A stretch of 64,000 bases of DNA, from contig CM063114.1 in assembly GCA_031841125.1 (NCBI GenBank), positions 11,966,001 through 12,030,000 on the forward strand. The letters are read 5' to 3'. This document shows, piece by piece, positions 1 to 12,791 of this stretch. The stretch comes from Acanthococcus lagerstroemiae. Lineage: Eukaryota; Arthropoda; Insecta; Hemiptera; Eriococcidae. The translations under genes and the position numbers were made by a program. Within the stretch, counting starts at the first letter, position 1; each line of letters begins with the position of its first letter. The notes under the pieces are model-generated. The model was not told the origin of the DNA. It did not search any database and worked only from the letters and a program-made list of their open reading frames with translations.

Positions 1-129
1 GAAAAAACTCCGAGGGGTTTGAAGTTCAAGTACTAGCCTTTGCCTTTGCCACCTCCTTCTACTTCTCGTCCTCTTCCTCCTCCTCCCTCCATTTCCACCC
101 CTTCTCTCCTGGAAAAACCAAAACTCCTC
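1..129. other. Pyrimidine-rich non-coding edge of repeat X
   Basis: A CT-rich stretch of alternating TCC/TTC with no credible gene. It runs into the GC-rich repeat X that starts near 130, and probably belongs to it, because the same A-run plus CTCC pattern is repeated twice here. The element is cut by the window start. Confidence 0.4.
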
Positions 130-1180
130 CTCCCTCCCAGAAAAAAAAACTCCCAGGGGCCTGATATCTGAATCCCGGCCTTCGTCCCTTCTACTTCCTT
201 CTTATATCTCTCTATCTCTCTTCTCTAAAAAAAACGCACTGCGGGTTGCCTACCTGAAAATCAGAAAAATTGCAGGGGCAGATCCGCTACTTTCAAGGAC
301 ATAATCTGTTCTAACATAAAAGTTCTCCAAGTTTTAAGTCATAACCAACATAATAAGACGTAAGAGGACATATAATGACATAATTACCCATAATCTCCAA
401 GATCTCAAGTCACAAGATACAACACATAGTCTAACTTAAAGCTACCTTGGACTCTGAGATCTCAGGTCCTTCTGACAGGCATAAAAAAACATAATAATGA
501 CATAATTACCCATAATCTCCAAGATCTCAAGTCGCAAGATATAACACATAGTCTAACTTAAGATAAATCATAGGCGGTGAGGGGGTTCATGGTGAAGGAG
601 GGAGCAGCAAAGGTAGGCAACCCACTGCGGGTTACCTACCCTGCCCCTTAATTGCTCTTTTTTCCAGGGGTAGCCTACCCTAAGGAGGGGGGTCATGGTT
701 GAGGAGGGAGCTCCTGTACGGGGAGGATGGCACTAGTGGGGGCGTAAGCTGTGGACGGAGATGGAGGCTCTGGGTGGGGCGGGGGGTTAACATGAGTAAG
801 AGGACCTGGTGGAGGAGAAAGTCTTTGGTGAGAGTGGGGACTGGGGAGAGAAATGGCCGTGGTACGGGAGAGGCTGGTAGCAGGGGGTTAGAGTACCATA
901 GTGAGGACAGAGGCCGTGAAGGGAGATAAAGCCCAATGGGTAGTGGTGGGTGAGGCGTCCTTGTGGTGGAGGAAATCCTTGGTAGGACAGGTTGGCCATT
1001 GAGGAAGAAGCAGGTAGTGGTGGGTGGGGGTCCCGGTGGGGCAGTAAAACCTTGCTAGATAAATGCCCGGGGGGATAAGAGGTACTCATGGTGGAGGAGG
1101 GAGCTCCTGTAGAGGGAGATAAAGGCCCCAGGTGGGGGGGGAGATGGTGAGTACAAGGTCCTGGTGGAGGCGGAGCTCAC
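130..1180 (+). repeat. GC-rich repeat X, copy 1
   Basis: This block matches, in reverse complement, the block at 21930-22960. Shared landmarks in the same order are: the segment reading CTGATATCTGAATCCCGGCC, the 'taattacccataatctccaag' type segment, a 'taggcaacc...ctgccccttaatt' segment, and then a long G-rich part made of degenerate GGTGGAGGAGGGAGCTCC-like units. The G-rich half is a degenerate minisatellite and gives spurious open frames on both strands (699-929 +, 787-1089 -), rich in Gly/Arg or Pro/His/Ser. No protein domain is visible. Function unknown; most likely part of a mobile element or a dispersed satellite. Confidence 0.6.
373..562. repeat. 122-bp tandem duplication inside repeat X
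   Basis: The segment starting TAATGACATAATTACCCATA occurs at 373 and again at 495, a period of 122 bp, with the downstream 'agatctcaagt...aacacatagtctaactta' text also repeated. The inverted copy near 22830 carries only one such unit, so the duplication is specific to this copy. Confidence 0.7.
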
Positions 1181-1375
1181 GAATAAATCCGATGTTCTAA
1201 ATTGTTACCACGCAGCAGAGCAAATAATTACCTCTCAAACAAACCCTCGCCGAGGCTGGTGACGTGATTCCGCGGCGAGTTAGGGCCGCTTGACGGAGTG
1301 GGAGTAAAAGGTGTGTCTAACTTTAAACGTGTTTTTCCCAAAAACGTGTTTTCCCGCCTTCTCGGTACATTCATC

Positions 1376-4104
1376 TTTGACTGCTTGTATCTCCGGAACA
1401 AAAAACGCTACGAATCTCGCTGATAGCTCGTTGGAATGCGCATTCATTCCTCTATCACGTACTGTCCGTAACTCAAAATTCATCGGATCGACAAAGTTAC
1501 CCCTTTGTATAGAAACTGCCATACGTAGATATGTTTGCATACTCTTACTTTTGAAGGGGCTGAGTTATACTCAAATTTTGAAAAGTATCTTTATTTTTTT
1601 CCCTTCTCACGACTGGAGGTAGATAGAGAAATGGTACCAGTAGGTAATCGTAGAGGGTAATTGTGGTAACCGCAGAAAAAATAATCGGAATCAGTTCAAC
1701 AGGGTGTTCATAAAATCAATTTTAGTATACAAATTATAACAGGAAATTTTCACATTTTTTTCAATTTCCCGTGAAACATGCCTTCTTAAGCTACTGTCTT
1801 TTTATTTGCAAATAGGGACTAGGAGGGGTATGTTCTTCCAGCACGATCACGCACCGGTTCATTTTGGAGTTATTGTGAGAAATCAACTGGATAAGGATTT
1901 TCCAAACCGCTGGATATGGCGTTCTGGTTCAGTCCCATGGCCCCCGCGTTCACCTGACATGACGCCATGTGATGGGGTAAAATGAAGGGAATAGTGTACT
2001 GAAGCCGAAGACCTCATTCGAGGAGCGAATTATTAACATGGATACAGGAAGGAATAAAACAGATAAGAGAATATGCAGATGCGCTGGAAGCGTCTACTAT
2101 TTCAGTAATTTGATGGGCCAAAATATGTTTAGAACGTAATGGAGACCGGTTTCAACATTTTTTGCGGTATATTCTGAAAATGTTAAAAATATTCCTCCAA
2201 AATAATTACTTTGTAAAATTTTTAAATGTACTAACAGGAATAAATTCCTTTGATTGAAAATTTTTTGATGCGTAAAGCAAGTGAGATATTGGAGAGGAGA
2301 AGAGTGTGCCAGAAGAATTTATCTTTAATTAAAATTTAACATCTTGAAAAAGCAATTTTTATTGGAAATAAGAAATATGTATCCAATAATTTTGTACTAA
2401 GTGAAATTTATTTTATGAAAATCATATTCAACCACTTTCCATGATCTTCAATATTTTTCTGTATGGTTACCACAACTGTCATCTTGTACCTTCTTCCCAT
2501 CAGTATGCGCCACAGTTCGGGGAATATGACCGAATGGAACCAATTATAGGAGATACCTATATTAAACTTTACAAAATACTGGAATCCCCTCTCCTCATTG
2601 CATGGGCTACAATTTCAAATATGGAGTAAATAGATGGAAGGAGGGAGGTAAATAAGCCCCATACACGATAAAACTCTGAGAAGTAGTAAAGTAGCTGAAG
2701 AAGATGATTATTATTTTCATAAATTCTGTGTATGTGTGTTAAAAAGTAATTTCTTAACGGGGATATCTTGAGTTCAGTTTTGAGCAGTTCTAATCCAGAT
2801 ACAAGAAAATTGCTAATGACCTGTTTTATGGGAAATTTAATGTACACTCTATTACAAATAAAAAAAAACAGTAGCTTAAGAGGGCATGTTTCATGGAAAA
2901 TTGAAAAAATGTGAAAATTTTCTGATATAATTTGTACTAAAATTGATTTTATGAACACCCTGTTGAACCGATTTCGACCATTTTTTTATTCTGTGGTTAC
3001 CACAACTGCCCTCTACTATTACCTACTGGTACCATTTTTCTACCTATCTTCAGCCATGAGAAGAAAAAAAAATCGAAGATAGAAAACTTTTCAAAATTTG
3101 AGTATAACTCAGCCCATTTAAAACTAAGAGTATGCAAACATATCTACATATTTCCAGGATAGGTTGCCTACTTACCAGATGTAATGGAAGGGAGTCATTG
3201 CAAAAGAGACACCCTGTATAACGGAAATCGTCTATGACACCATAGATCTCATCTCACTAGCGTCGCCAATGCTAACATCGTCTCCGTCAATGTTTCCGGT
3301 TTCAATCGGCGTGAGGTCTGACGGACTCCGCTCATATACAATAAGATTAAAAATGAGAGAAAAGATTTTTGTCATTTTGTCTCACTTCACTTATTATATT
3401 TTCATGGAGAAATGAAGTAAGCTATGCACAGAAACACGTGTTTCTGCCGCGGGAGGTTTTTTTGTTGTTTTTTTTTTTCTGCAGAAAATATAATTCCGTA
3501 GATTAATTTTTGGGACGTCTGCAAAAACCAAGAAACTAAGAACTGCTATGAAAAGTTGTACCTGCCCTCAATTTTCGAAGTCGGTCTTTATTTAGGTGGA
3601 AAATGTTTTTGAATGTCAGGTATAATTATAAATTCTCAACTTGAATTTGCTGAATAATAATTTTTACGATTTTTTTTCTCGTGAAATTCCTTCAATCGAA
3701 GATACAAGAGTCAAGCCCCTTCAGTGACACAAGTAGGCAACTTGCATTATCCCTAAAAATAGAGGAGGTACCTAGGAACTGGGGTGACATTCTGTCGAGT
3801 CTCACTTCCTGGCGTTGCCGTACGCATAAATATCACTAGCTGCGACAATTGTCACAATGGGTGCAGTCCGCGGGCTATTTTCCAGTAAGTACTTTTTATT
3901 CAGTTAAGAGTTTCAACAAGGTAAATTGGTATGAGTCAACGGGTCCACTTTCTCCGCTTGCTGAAAACTTCGTTCAGCCGTTACAGAAACAACGTCATTC
4001 CTGTATCTGGGTGACCAGCCACATAGTTGTCCAATGATTTTGAACACATTTTCCCCTTACTCACCATCTGAGGGAAAATCTGTTGGCGGTTCGTGATGAC
4101 TTCA
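1376..4104 (+). repeat. 2.73-kb tandem unit, copy 1
   Basis: The sequence from 1376 recurs from 4105 with a constant offset of about 2729 bp and only scattered substitutions and small indels. One example is an indel of roughly 25 bp near 2500, absent from copy 2. Within the unit, about 1526-1815 and about 2860-3160 are reverse complements of each other, sharing a segment with GATATGTTTGCATACTCTTA and a segment around the word GGTACCAGTAGGTAAT. The unit therefore holds an internal foldback. The inner right edge reads ACACCCTGTATAA, like the end of a Tc1/mariner-type element. A further relative of the arm lies at 59225-59430. Confidence 0.85.
1836..2185 (+). pseudogene. Tc1/mariner (DDE_3-like) transposase C-terminal fossil, copy 1
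   Basis: Translating from 1836 gives 46 codons with the family's hallmark pieces in order: QHDHAPVH (second catalytic Asp block), then VRNQLDKDFPNRWI, then PPRSPDMTPCD (the PRSPDLTP block before the last catalytic acidic residue). Stops and frame changes follow. About 2115-2180 gives NGDRFQHFLRYIL, resembling the GGHFEHLL tail of these transposases. This is known of IS630/Tc1/mariner DDE_3 proteins annotated as Tc3-like in insects. The N-terminal DNA-binding part is missing and the frame is broken, so it cannot be active. Confidence 0.75.
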
Positions 4105-6824
4105 CTTGACTGCTTGTATCTCCGGAACAAAAAACGCTACGAATCTCGCTGATAGCTCGTTGGAATGCGCATTCATTCCTCTATCACGTACTGTCCGTAA
4201 CTCAAAATTCATCGGATCGACAAAGTTACCCCTTTGTATAGAAACTGCCATACGTAGATATGTTTGCATACTCTTACTTTTGAAGGGGCTGAGTTATACT
4301 CAAATTTTGAAAAGTATCTTTATTTTTTTCCCTTCTCACGACTGGAGGTAGATAGAGAAATGGTACCAGTAGGTAATCGTAGAGGGTAATTGTGGTAACC
4401 GCAGAAAAAATAATCGGAATCAGTTCAACAGGGTGTTCATAAAATCAATTTTAGTATACAAATTATAACAGGAAATTTTCACATTTTTTTCAATTTCCCG
4501 TGAAACATGCCTTCTTAAGCTACTGTCTTTTTATTTGCAAATAGGGACTAGGAGGGGTATGTTCTTCCAGCACGATCACGCACCGGTTCATTTTGGAGTT
4601 ATTGTGAGAAATCAACTGGATAAGGATTTTCCAAACCGCTGGATATGGCGTTCTGGTTCAGTCCCATGGCCCCCGCGTTCACCTGACATGACGCCATGTG
4701 ATGGGGTAAAATGAAGGGAATAGTGTACTGTAGCCGAAGACCTCATTCGAGGAGCGAATTATTAACATGGATACAGGAAGGAATAAAACAGATAAGAGAA
4801 TATGCAGATGCGCTGGAAGCGTCTACTATTTCAGTAATTTGATGGGCCAAAATATGTTTAGAACGTAATGGAGACCGGTTTCAACATTTTTTGCGGTATA
4901 TTCTGAAAATGTTAAAAATATTCCTCCAAAATAATTACTTTGTAAAATTTTTAAATGTAATAACAGGAATAAATTCCTTTGATTGAAAATTTTTTGATGC
5001 GTAAAGCAAGTGAGATATTTTGGAGAGGAGAAGAGTGTGCCAGAAGAATTTATCTTTAATTAAAATTTAACATCTTGAAAAAGCAATTTTTATGGGAAAT
5101 AAGAAATATATATCCAATAATTTTGTACTAAGTGAAATTTATTTTATGAAAATCATATTCAACCACTTTCCATGATCTTCAATATTTTTCTGTATGGTTA
5201 CCACAACTGTCATCTTGTACCTCCTACAGTTCGGGGAATATGACCGAATGGAACCAATTATTGGAGATACCTATATTAAACTTTACAAAATACTGGAATC
5301 CCCTCTCCTCATTGCATGGGCTACAATTTCAAATATGGAGTAAATAGATGGAAGGAGGGAGGTAAATAAGCCCCATACACGATAAAACTCTGAGAAGTAG
5401 TAAAGTAGCTGAAGAAGATGATTATTATTTTCATAAATTCTGTGTATGTGTGTTAAAAAGTAATTTCTTAACGGGGATATCTTGAGTTCAGTTTTGAGCA
5501 GTTCTAATCCAGATACAAGAAAATTGCTAATGACCTGTTTTATGGGAAATTTAATGTACACTCTATTGCAAATAAAAAAAAACAGTAGCTTAAGAGGGCA
5601 AGTTTCATGGAAAATTGAAAAAATGTGAAAATTGTCCGATATTATTTGTACTAAAACTGATTTTATGAACACCCTGTTGAACCGATTTCGACCATTTTTT
5701 TATTCTGTGGTTACCACAACTGCCCTATACTATTACCTACTGGTACCATTTTTCTATCTATCTCCAGTCATGAGAAGAAAAAAAAATCGAAGATAGAAAA
5801 CTTTTCAAAATTTGAGTATAACTCAGCCCATTTAAAAGTAAGAGTATGCAAACATATCTACATATTTCCAGGATAGGTTGCCTACTTACCAGATGTAATG
5901 GAAGGGGGTCATTGCAAAAGAGACACCCTGTATAACGGAAATCGTCTATGACACCATAGATCTCATCTCACTAGCGTCGCCAATGCTAACATCGTCTCCG
6001 TCAATGTTTCTGGTTTCAATCGGCGTGAGGTCTGACGGACTCCGCTCATATACAATAAGATTAAAAATGAGAGAAAAGATTTTTGTCATTTTGTCTCATT
6101 TCACTTATTATATTTTCATGGAGAAATGAAGTAAGCTATGCACAGAAACACGTGTTTCTGCCGCGGGAGGTTTTTTTTTTTTTTTTCTGCAGAAAATATA
6201 ATTCCGTAGATTAATTTTTGGGACGTCTGCAAAAACCAAGAAACTAAGAACTGCTATGAAAAGTTGTACCTGCCCTCAATTTTCGAAGTCGGTCTTTATT
6301 TAGGCGGAAAATGTTTTTGAATGTCAGGTATAATAAAGTATAAATTCTCAACTTGAATTTGCTGAATAATAATTTTTACGATTTTTTTTCTCGTGAAATT
6401 CCTTCAATCGAAGATACAAGAGTCAAGCCCCTTCAGTGACACAAGTAGGCAACTTGCATTATCCCTAAAAATGAAGTTATAGAGGAGGTACCCAGGTACT
6501 GGGGTGACATTCTGTCGAGTCTCACTTCCTGGCGTTGCCGCGCGCATAAATATCACTAGCTGCGACAATTGTCACAATGGGTGCAGTCCGCGGGCTATTT
6601 TCCAGTAAGTACTTTTTATTCAGTTAAGAGTTTCAACAAGGTAAATTGGTATGAGTCAACGGGTCCACTTTCTCCGCTTGCTGAAAACTTCGTTCAGCCG
6701 TTACAGAAACAACGTCATTCCTGTATCTGGGTGACCAGCCACATAGTTGTCCAATGATTTTGAACACATTTTCCCCTTACTCACCATCTGAGGGAAAATC
6801 TGTTGGCGGTTCGTGATGACTTCA
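4105..6824 (+). repeat. 2.73-kb tandem unit, copy 2
   Basis: Second, adjacent copy of the 1376-4104 unit in the same orientation. It ends at the word GACTTCA near 6818-6824, after which the sequence becomes unrelated. Differences from copy 1 are few, for example the shorter text near 5220, a shorter T run near 6173, and an extra 'aatgaagtt' near 6469. This fits a recent segmental tandem duplication, although an assembly artefact cannot be excluded from sequence alone. Confidence 0.85.
4565..4914 (+). pseudogene. Tc1/mariner transposase C-terminal fossil, copy 2
   Basis: This is the duplicate of the 1836-2185 remnant, with the same QHDHAPVH and PRSPDMTPCD blocks and the same later frame damage. 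The breaks therefore predate the tandem duplication. The frames at 2569-2958 and 5283-5672 (minus), which look conserved between the copies, are only shadows of the duplicated non-coding arm. Confidence 0.75.
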
Positions 6825-8436
6825 TTGAGCTGATATAGATGACGAATTACCTCTCTTTCGCCTTCTGTTTTCATTTTCATGCACGCATAAAAATCACGTG
6901 CCAACCCGTTTAGCCACAACCAGAGACAAGCAAAATAAATAAATTAAAAATTCGTATTAAAAAGGCTTTTCCCGCTGAATTTGGCAGCAGCTGCATAGCA
7001 CTTTCGATTATTAATTTTTTAGCTCCTTGTTTACCAGATAAATTGGCTGATTTATATCGATTCGCAGAATTAACGCGATCAAGACGGCAAACGGTACACA
7101 CCACTAAAATAAGATTGATACACGTTTCGCTTATATAGAAGATTGAGAGTATAACTGGGTGTTCGCTTGTTTTAAATGAAGAAAGTTGTGGCGCGGGTAA
7201 AAGTCACTTTTGCTCATAGTTTCTCGCCGATAAGTATCAACACTGACACCTTGAATTTCATCAACTTACATAGTTGCCAGATTCGACCTACTTTTCATTT
7301 CTTGAATATTTACGGAAAATTTTATTGCCCGGAAACTGAGGGTTATTTGTCCTTCCTTTTTGTATCGTAAATTAACCACCGATTGAAAACAGTGTCGCTT
7401 AAATTAACGGTAAATTTAATTACTTATGCTATTTCAACTGCAAGATAGGAAATACCATGAAAACCAATAACTACTATATACGAAACCGAGAAGTTGCGAA
7501 CCGATTCCGGAGAAAGGTCAACCATTTTGCTCTGCAAGGACTCCAGCAGAACCGCAAAAACGACTTGACGCCATCTACGAGTACAGCAAATCAAACGATA
7601 AATTTGCTCTGGTATTCGGGAATATAAAACTGTCCTTATGAGCAAGAAATGGCGTTCAAAATGAAATAGTGCATATTACACTTGCATGTCAATTTTTCGA
7701 CTACCCTGAGAAGCATTGGTTGAAAAATAACGGTAATTATTACGTGTTCTAAAAAAAATTGTAAGTTTTGCTAACCTTGTGATATTTTTACATGCATTGT
7801 TTCCAAGATACAAGATAGAACGAACGATCAACGTTCGTCGACATCAAGGTAAATTTATTTTCACGTAACAGCGGGACAATTTTAATTTACTTTTATCAAT
7901 TAAATTGGGTTAAGCGTATGCGAGATAATATAAATCAACCGATCTTCAAGTATTTTCAATTATCGCTGGCATTCTTACTTTCTTTGGCGGAGAATATTGT
8001 CGACGTTGAAGTTAATGACAAGTTTAATACAATAGGGAAGGGGGAGGGTCGTCAACTTGAACTTATTCCACGAAAAAGGCCATCGGGGAATGCTTAATTC
8101 TGCATTTGATACTAATCAATGACGATCAAAATCGACGGTTTCATTGAGCTGATTTTTCAAGGAGGTTTTGGTGTAGAGTACGAAAACATAATATAGTAAT
8201 ATTAACAATGAGTCATGTCAGCTTCCTCATAAAACGGTGAAATCAAGGCCGAATTTCGGGATAAGAAGTGAAAGATCTCGTTCATTTTGTCCACCGGGGA
8301 AAGGTAAGAACTTTCCAAAGTGACCACTCGAAATTTCAGAGGGGGAGGAGGAATAGAAAAATGACCAAGAAATGACCAGAATTGGAGACTATTTGCGATT
8401 ATTTTTCCTTCTTTTTCGTGCTTCTTTGCTTACACG
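6825..8436. other. No recognisable gene
   Basis: AT-rich sequence with only short open frames (up to about 73 codons) and no domain I recognise. No clear inverted or tandem repeat was seen. It may be unique intergenic DNA or part of an intron. Confidence 0.4.
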
Positions 8437-8439
8437 CTC

Positions 8440-8652
8440 TTTTTCTCATTTGCTCTCAACCTGAGCCCAGGATTCCACACTTTCGAGCATTACTTCAGAG
8501 ACGTCGGGGAGGCTGTCAGGGCTGTCTTAGCCCTCTTCCCTCCTGGCCGGAAAACCGATCTAGGTCGAAATCTGGCGAGTTGCTACGTTGGCTCGAACTC
8601 GGGACCTTCGGATTCCGAAACCAACGCGCAATCCACTCTCGGCCAACCAGAC
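8440..8652 (-). mobile_element. tRNA-derived SINE, family A
   Basis: Read on the minus strand, the element begins with a tRNA-like head at about 8652-8581: a GTTGGCCGAG box-A-like block and a TTCGAGCC box-B-like block. A body follows with 'gagggctaagacagccct', 'cgtctctgaggtaatgctcga' type text and a 3' tail 'gggctcaggttgagagcaaa'. The same body recurs at 33372, 34042, 37505, 42691 and 45452. The head would act as an internal RNA polymerase III promoter. It is not a functional tRNA gene: the cloverleaf is imperfect and fused to the SINE body. Confidence 0.8.
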
Positions 8653-8819
8653 CCCTTCCTTACACACTACTCGTCGTCATATTTTAAATCTCCCTCATCA
8701 CAAAAACTTGGTATTTTTAAATAAATGGAGATACATTGGGAGTGACCCAACATTCGATTTCCTTTTCGCTTTGCTGGTTACACCCGCGCACTTAATTAAT
8801 TGTTTTATAATATACCGTC

Positions 8820-9830
8820 ATTATCACTAGGAAAAACAGAATTCACGATGTTCCCACATCGAATAAACAATCTAACTTTCCCACCCCTTCTACCTAACTC
8901 ACAATCGATTCTTCGCTCCAGTTCAGTCAAATTGCTCGGCTTCTATCCTGACGCTCGCCTCTCCTGGTTATCTCGTATAAAACACATAAAAGCCAAATGT
9001 ATGCGCTCACTTAATGTTCTGAAGTGGCTCTCACATTCTTCCAAAGGATGTAGCGAAGGGCTACTCATTCAGTTATACCAAACTCTGATCCGATCTACTA
9101 TGGATTGCGGATCACCTACATATGGACTTGCCCCTCCCTCATACTTGAAGCATCTTGACGCTGTTCAAAATGCGGGTTTACATATCGCCATTGGCGCCTT
9201 TCACACTAGCCCAACTTTGAGTATGTGTGCCGATCTCTCTTACCGCCGAATGCAACTCACTGCCGAGAAAATTAAGAGAGGCTAAACAAATAGGTAAACT
9301 TCTAGCTACGATAGCACACAACCTTAATCCTCCTGCCTATGAGTATCTCTGTAACCCTTCAAACTACACACCTGTTCTTAAATCCTCACTGCCCTTACGT
9401 TCACACTTTAAAGGGACTCTGTCACGTATCTTTTCCTACAATTCATTACAAAAACTCCATACATCACCCACACCCTAGTTATTGAACTGAACCCCATGCA
9501 ATTTTGAACTTGAAGAATTCCCTAAAAAATCTCCCCCCTAAGTTTATTGGACGCATTTGCAAAAAATTTTGGACCGCTTTCCAGACCGTATCCTATGCTT
9601 CACTGATGGTTCAAAGTATAACCGACGCACCGTTTATGCCTGCTCCATATAGATAGTCTACTACACTCCTCCCAACTTAAAAACACAGCTTTCATATCTA
9701 CACAGCCGAACTCCATGCTATCCTACAGAGCCTAGTCACAATCTCCTCGCTCGAAGACCCACCCACCCCACCCACTATCTGGTCCTCTCAGATTCGCTTT
9801 CCTCTTTAAGGTACCCCTCAACTGCCAACG
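8820..9830 (+). pseudogene. Jockey/I-like LINE fossil: RT C-terminus plus RNase H
   Basis: The open frame at 8800-9285 reads VKLLGFYPDARLSWLSRIKH, then TLIRSTMDCGSPTYG, then LKHLDAVQNAGLHIAIGAF. This is the thumb/connection region typical of Jockey/I-type reverse transcriptases. After stops, 9600-9655 gives CFTDGSKYNRRTVYACSI (first RNase H Asp), 9700-9720 gives YTAELHAILQ (the Glu), and 9780-9815 gives LVLSDSLSSLRY (second Asp). About 9828-9875 gives CEDKDPLTVDHL, like the zinc-binding tail. All three RNase H catalytic residues are visible, but the frame is broken repeatedly. The catalytic RT core and ORF1 are absent. Confidence 0.8.
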
Positions 9831-9875
9831 CTGTGAAGATAAAGACCCTCTCACCGTGGACCACCTCTCAGAGCC

Positions 9876-11279
9876 GGCAACTTGGAATTTCTTCATGTGG
9901 AGCAAGATTTTCTCTCAAAAAGGGTGTATAGAAACAAAAAAAGTAAGGTTTTGTAATCTTCAGGGCTAAAGAAGGGGGGGGGGAGAGAATTAAAAAAAAT
10001 AAGCCGAATACCTCATTCGCCCAAGAGTGCTTGAAAAAATGAATGTTCATTTTGCACTTGTGTATAGATATTCTTAAACTAATATTAACGATGAAAGAAG
10101 TTTTTAAAATTAATGAAAAAACAAACAAATGCTAAAAGCGTAAGAAGTTCCCCCCCCCCCCATTAAAAAACGTAGCGCTTCGAATTTTATTAGCAGCGAT
10201 CCATTTATTGATGAATAGATTAATCTATTTCATTCATATAATACGAATAAATGTTTAAATTTGCAAATTGCAAACATGGTTCAATCTTTCTTGATTTAAC
10301 GTAGTAATCTTTTTTGGTCTTGGAAGAACAGTTTCGTCCAATTTTAAACTTGACGAGTTCTGAACACACGAAGTGCAAAATTTCGAGAAGGCCGAGTTAC
10401 GTTTTTATTGCAACATAGTCACGATCGTTTCAATTTTATCGAATTGTTAACACAAAGTTGCGATTTTTGAACCCACCCGATTTTGATTTTTAACAACTAT
10501 CTGCAAAACTGCTGAACTAGAGAAGCAAAATTTCAACTTATGAAACAAAATTTCGAACCGATTTGGTCTTTTACGCTGATTTATTACCACTACACTCTAA
10601 TTTTGTCCAAGTTTTAGGCACATAGGCCGATAATGGCTCAAGTCGAAGCTTAAGCTCATTTTTGAGCGGCTTTCAAGTGCTTCAGAAGCCAGTCGTTGCC
10701 TTCTCGATTAAGCGCAAAGCAAGCCATAAAGAAAGAACTATGAGTCACTGCATGATTGGCTCTTAACTAATTTTTATGTTTTTGAACTGGTAGGTTAACT
10801 GAAATGAGATTTGGAAATATTGTAGAACAGTAGAATTTCACTGATGATTTAATAATGTGATTTTGAATTCTACGATCAATTTCATATTGAATTGACTGTA
10901 ATGTCGAGTAAAATTGCCGACTTATTGGAAGAAGAAGAAAAATGATAGCGAAGCGCTTAAAAACTAATGATAAGAACAAGAAGCCAAAGCTAAGCTGATG
11001 ATATATTCGGAGAAACTGTTAAGCTGAAGCCAAAGTTTAAGCGCATCGCGATCCTTTTTCCATCCCTGGTTTTAAGCGGACAATCTAATATGCGTTATCC
11101 AAAAATCAAACTGCCTATGCAGTGTTACTAATCAAATTGAAAATTTAGGTTTAAAAAAGCTTAAAAAGTTCAAAATGAGAAAATTTGATAGTTCAACTTG
11201 TTGTTTAATTGGTAAGTTTTCATTTTGAGATTTTCGGAATTTTCTCGTATGGAGCAAATCATTTCTTTTAAAATTCCGT
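9876..11279. other. No recognisable gene; AT-rich spacer
   Basis: No protein family or structured repeat was recognised. Homopolymer tracts occur (G run near 9976, C run near 10151), which in this window often mark remnants of dispersed repeats. The short frames at 9868-10128 and 10767-10979 (minus) look random. Confidence 0.4.
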
Positions 11280-11553
11280 GTGGAGCACGTGCACCAGTGC
11301 ATATAGTAAGTTGCCGGCCCTGCCACCTCTTCTCGTGTCCTTCCCTCACCTGCCTTCGAAACTCTCACCACGTCCTCCATAGTCGAATTTTGGCCCTCTT
11401 CAACTCCCACAAGCATATAAACAACACCTTCACCTTACCTTCCCACTGCTGGATACTTTTGTGACATATGGACAACAACCTTTTCCGAGCCCATAGCCCG
11501 AGAGTGTAGCTCCGTGGTTCGATAATAATAATATAATAATAATAATAATAGTC
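11280..11553 (+). mobile_element. LINE 3' end with (ATA)n tail
   Basis: The block gives residues such as LTCLRNSHHVLHSRILALFN, like the downstream end of Jockey/I-type ORF2. It is followed by a 3' UTR 'ttttccgagcccatagcccgag', which recurs at 40235-40290. It then ends in an ATAATA-type simple repeat at 11522-11552, as LINE 3' ends often do. It may belong to the same family as the 8820-9830 fossil. 5' truncated. Confidence 0.55.
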
Positions 11554-12791
11554 ATTATTGTTCTTCTCAAACACAACTGACTAACTAGAGTGGCGTTAGA
11601 AGTTTTTGCTGCAATCTGCTGGAAAACTGAATTTCAATTTTATTTACACTGCACAGCGGAGGCACAAAATAATTTTCTTTATAATCAGTAGAATTTCCAG
11701 ATTCTAAAGGAGACACTTCTCCAATGACTTACGTGACCATTTTAGGAGAAAAATGACCAGAAATGACCTCAGATGACTTAAAACTGAAAAAATGACCAAG
11801 TGGTCCCCTTACTTTTGAGAATTTTTGTTACCTACATCATAGAGGTTTTAGGCAGTCGTTGACCAAATCTAGAGAAGATCCTTGAACTCATTATGGAAAA
11901 TAACACAATAATGCTCTACTCTACCATACTGAGAATAAACTCAAACACCTTTATTCTACTCCTCAACTTTCTATACTTAGCTTTGATAATCCATGAATTT
12001 GAATTTTTCCTTCCTCAAGAATACCGTTTTAGTAAGTCTCCGTGACTAATACTTGCAAATTTCGAATCTCGATCGCGGCTTAGAGCACGTGGTACGCGTA
12101 CAACAAAAATGTGTTTTCATATTTTTAGATACTCGATAGCCACCTACTGAAATTTGTTGAAGTGTCTCGACTTTTAGGCAGCAATCCAAGACTAGAAAAC
12201 GTAACGTGTGATTGCTGTAATTTGTTCGACCATTCGACATACTTTTTATGTAGTTCTCTGGACTGATAAACTCGTTCACCAGTTTAAATAGTTGCACAAA
12301 ATTTGAAAGGTGAAAGTTTGATCTCACCCAAGAATAGTTGAGCACTGGGTACAGGTACAGGAGAGCCTGAACTCATGTAGCCGATCTGAGGTGCCTACGG
12401 GTAATAATGCCGCCCATTTTTCTAAAAGGTGATTATCAACCCTCAAAAATGTTTTTGAATGAATTTTGCGACGTGATGTTGCAAAGGGATGTATTTTGTA
12501 ACATTTGATGAGGTTAATTTTTTGTGAGACCTGCCACTTTTGGCAGGAACCAAAATTGGAAAACTCACTTCCTGACGTTGTTACCCAACTTGACAGGATA
12601 TGAGCGCCAATTATTTCCGGTATCAGTTTTATCACTTTTATGAAAGTTTTCATGGGAAAACTGATTGGTTTATAATATTAGGTAATACAGAATGTCAATT
12701 AAAAAAATTTTATGCAAAAAAAATTGTGAAACAGAAAAATAAGTATCTTTTCTTAGTAAAAGATGAAAAAGAAATAAAAAGAAAAAAAGAA
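11554..12791. other. No recognisable gene
   Basis: AT-rich sequence with two overlapping minus-strand frames (12046-12345, 12324-12653) that carry no domain I recognise and no sign of coding bias. Left unannotated. Confidence 0.4.

Noticed and set aside
2569..5672. Two nearly identical 129-codon minus frames (2569-2958, 5283-5672)
   Set aside because: Their similarity only reflects the recent 2.73-kb tandem duplication of a non-coding arm, not selection.
6821..8153. 14-bp direct repeat TTCATTGAGCTGAT flanking 1.3 kb
   Set aside because: A 14-mer match is expected by chance in 64 kb of AT-rich DNA, and there is no element structure between the two.
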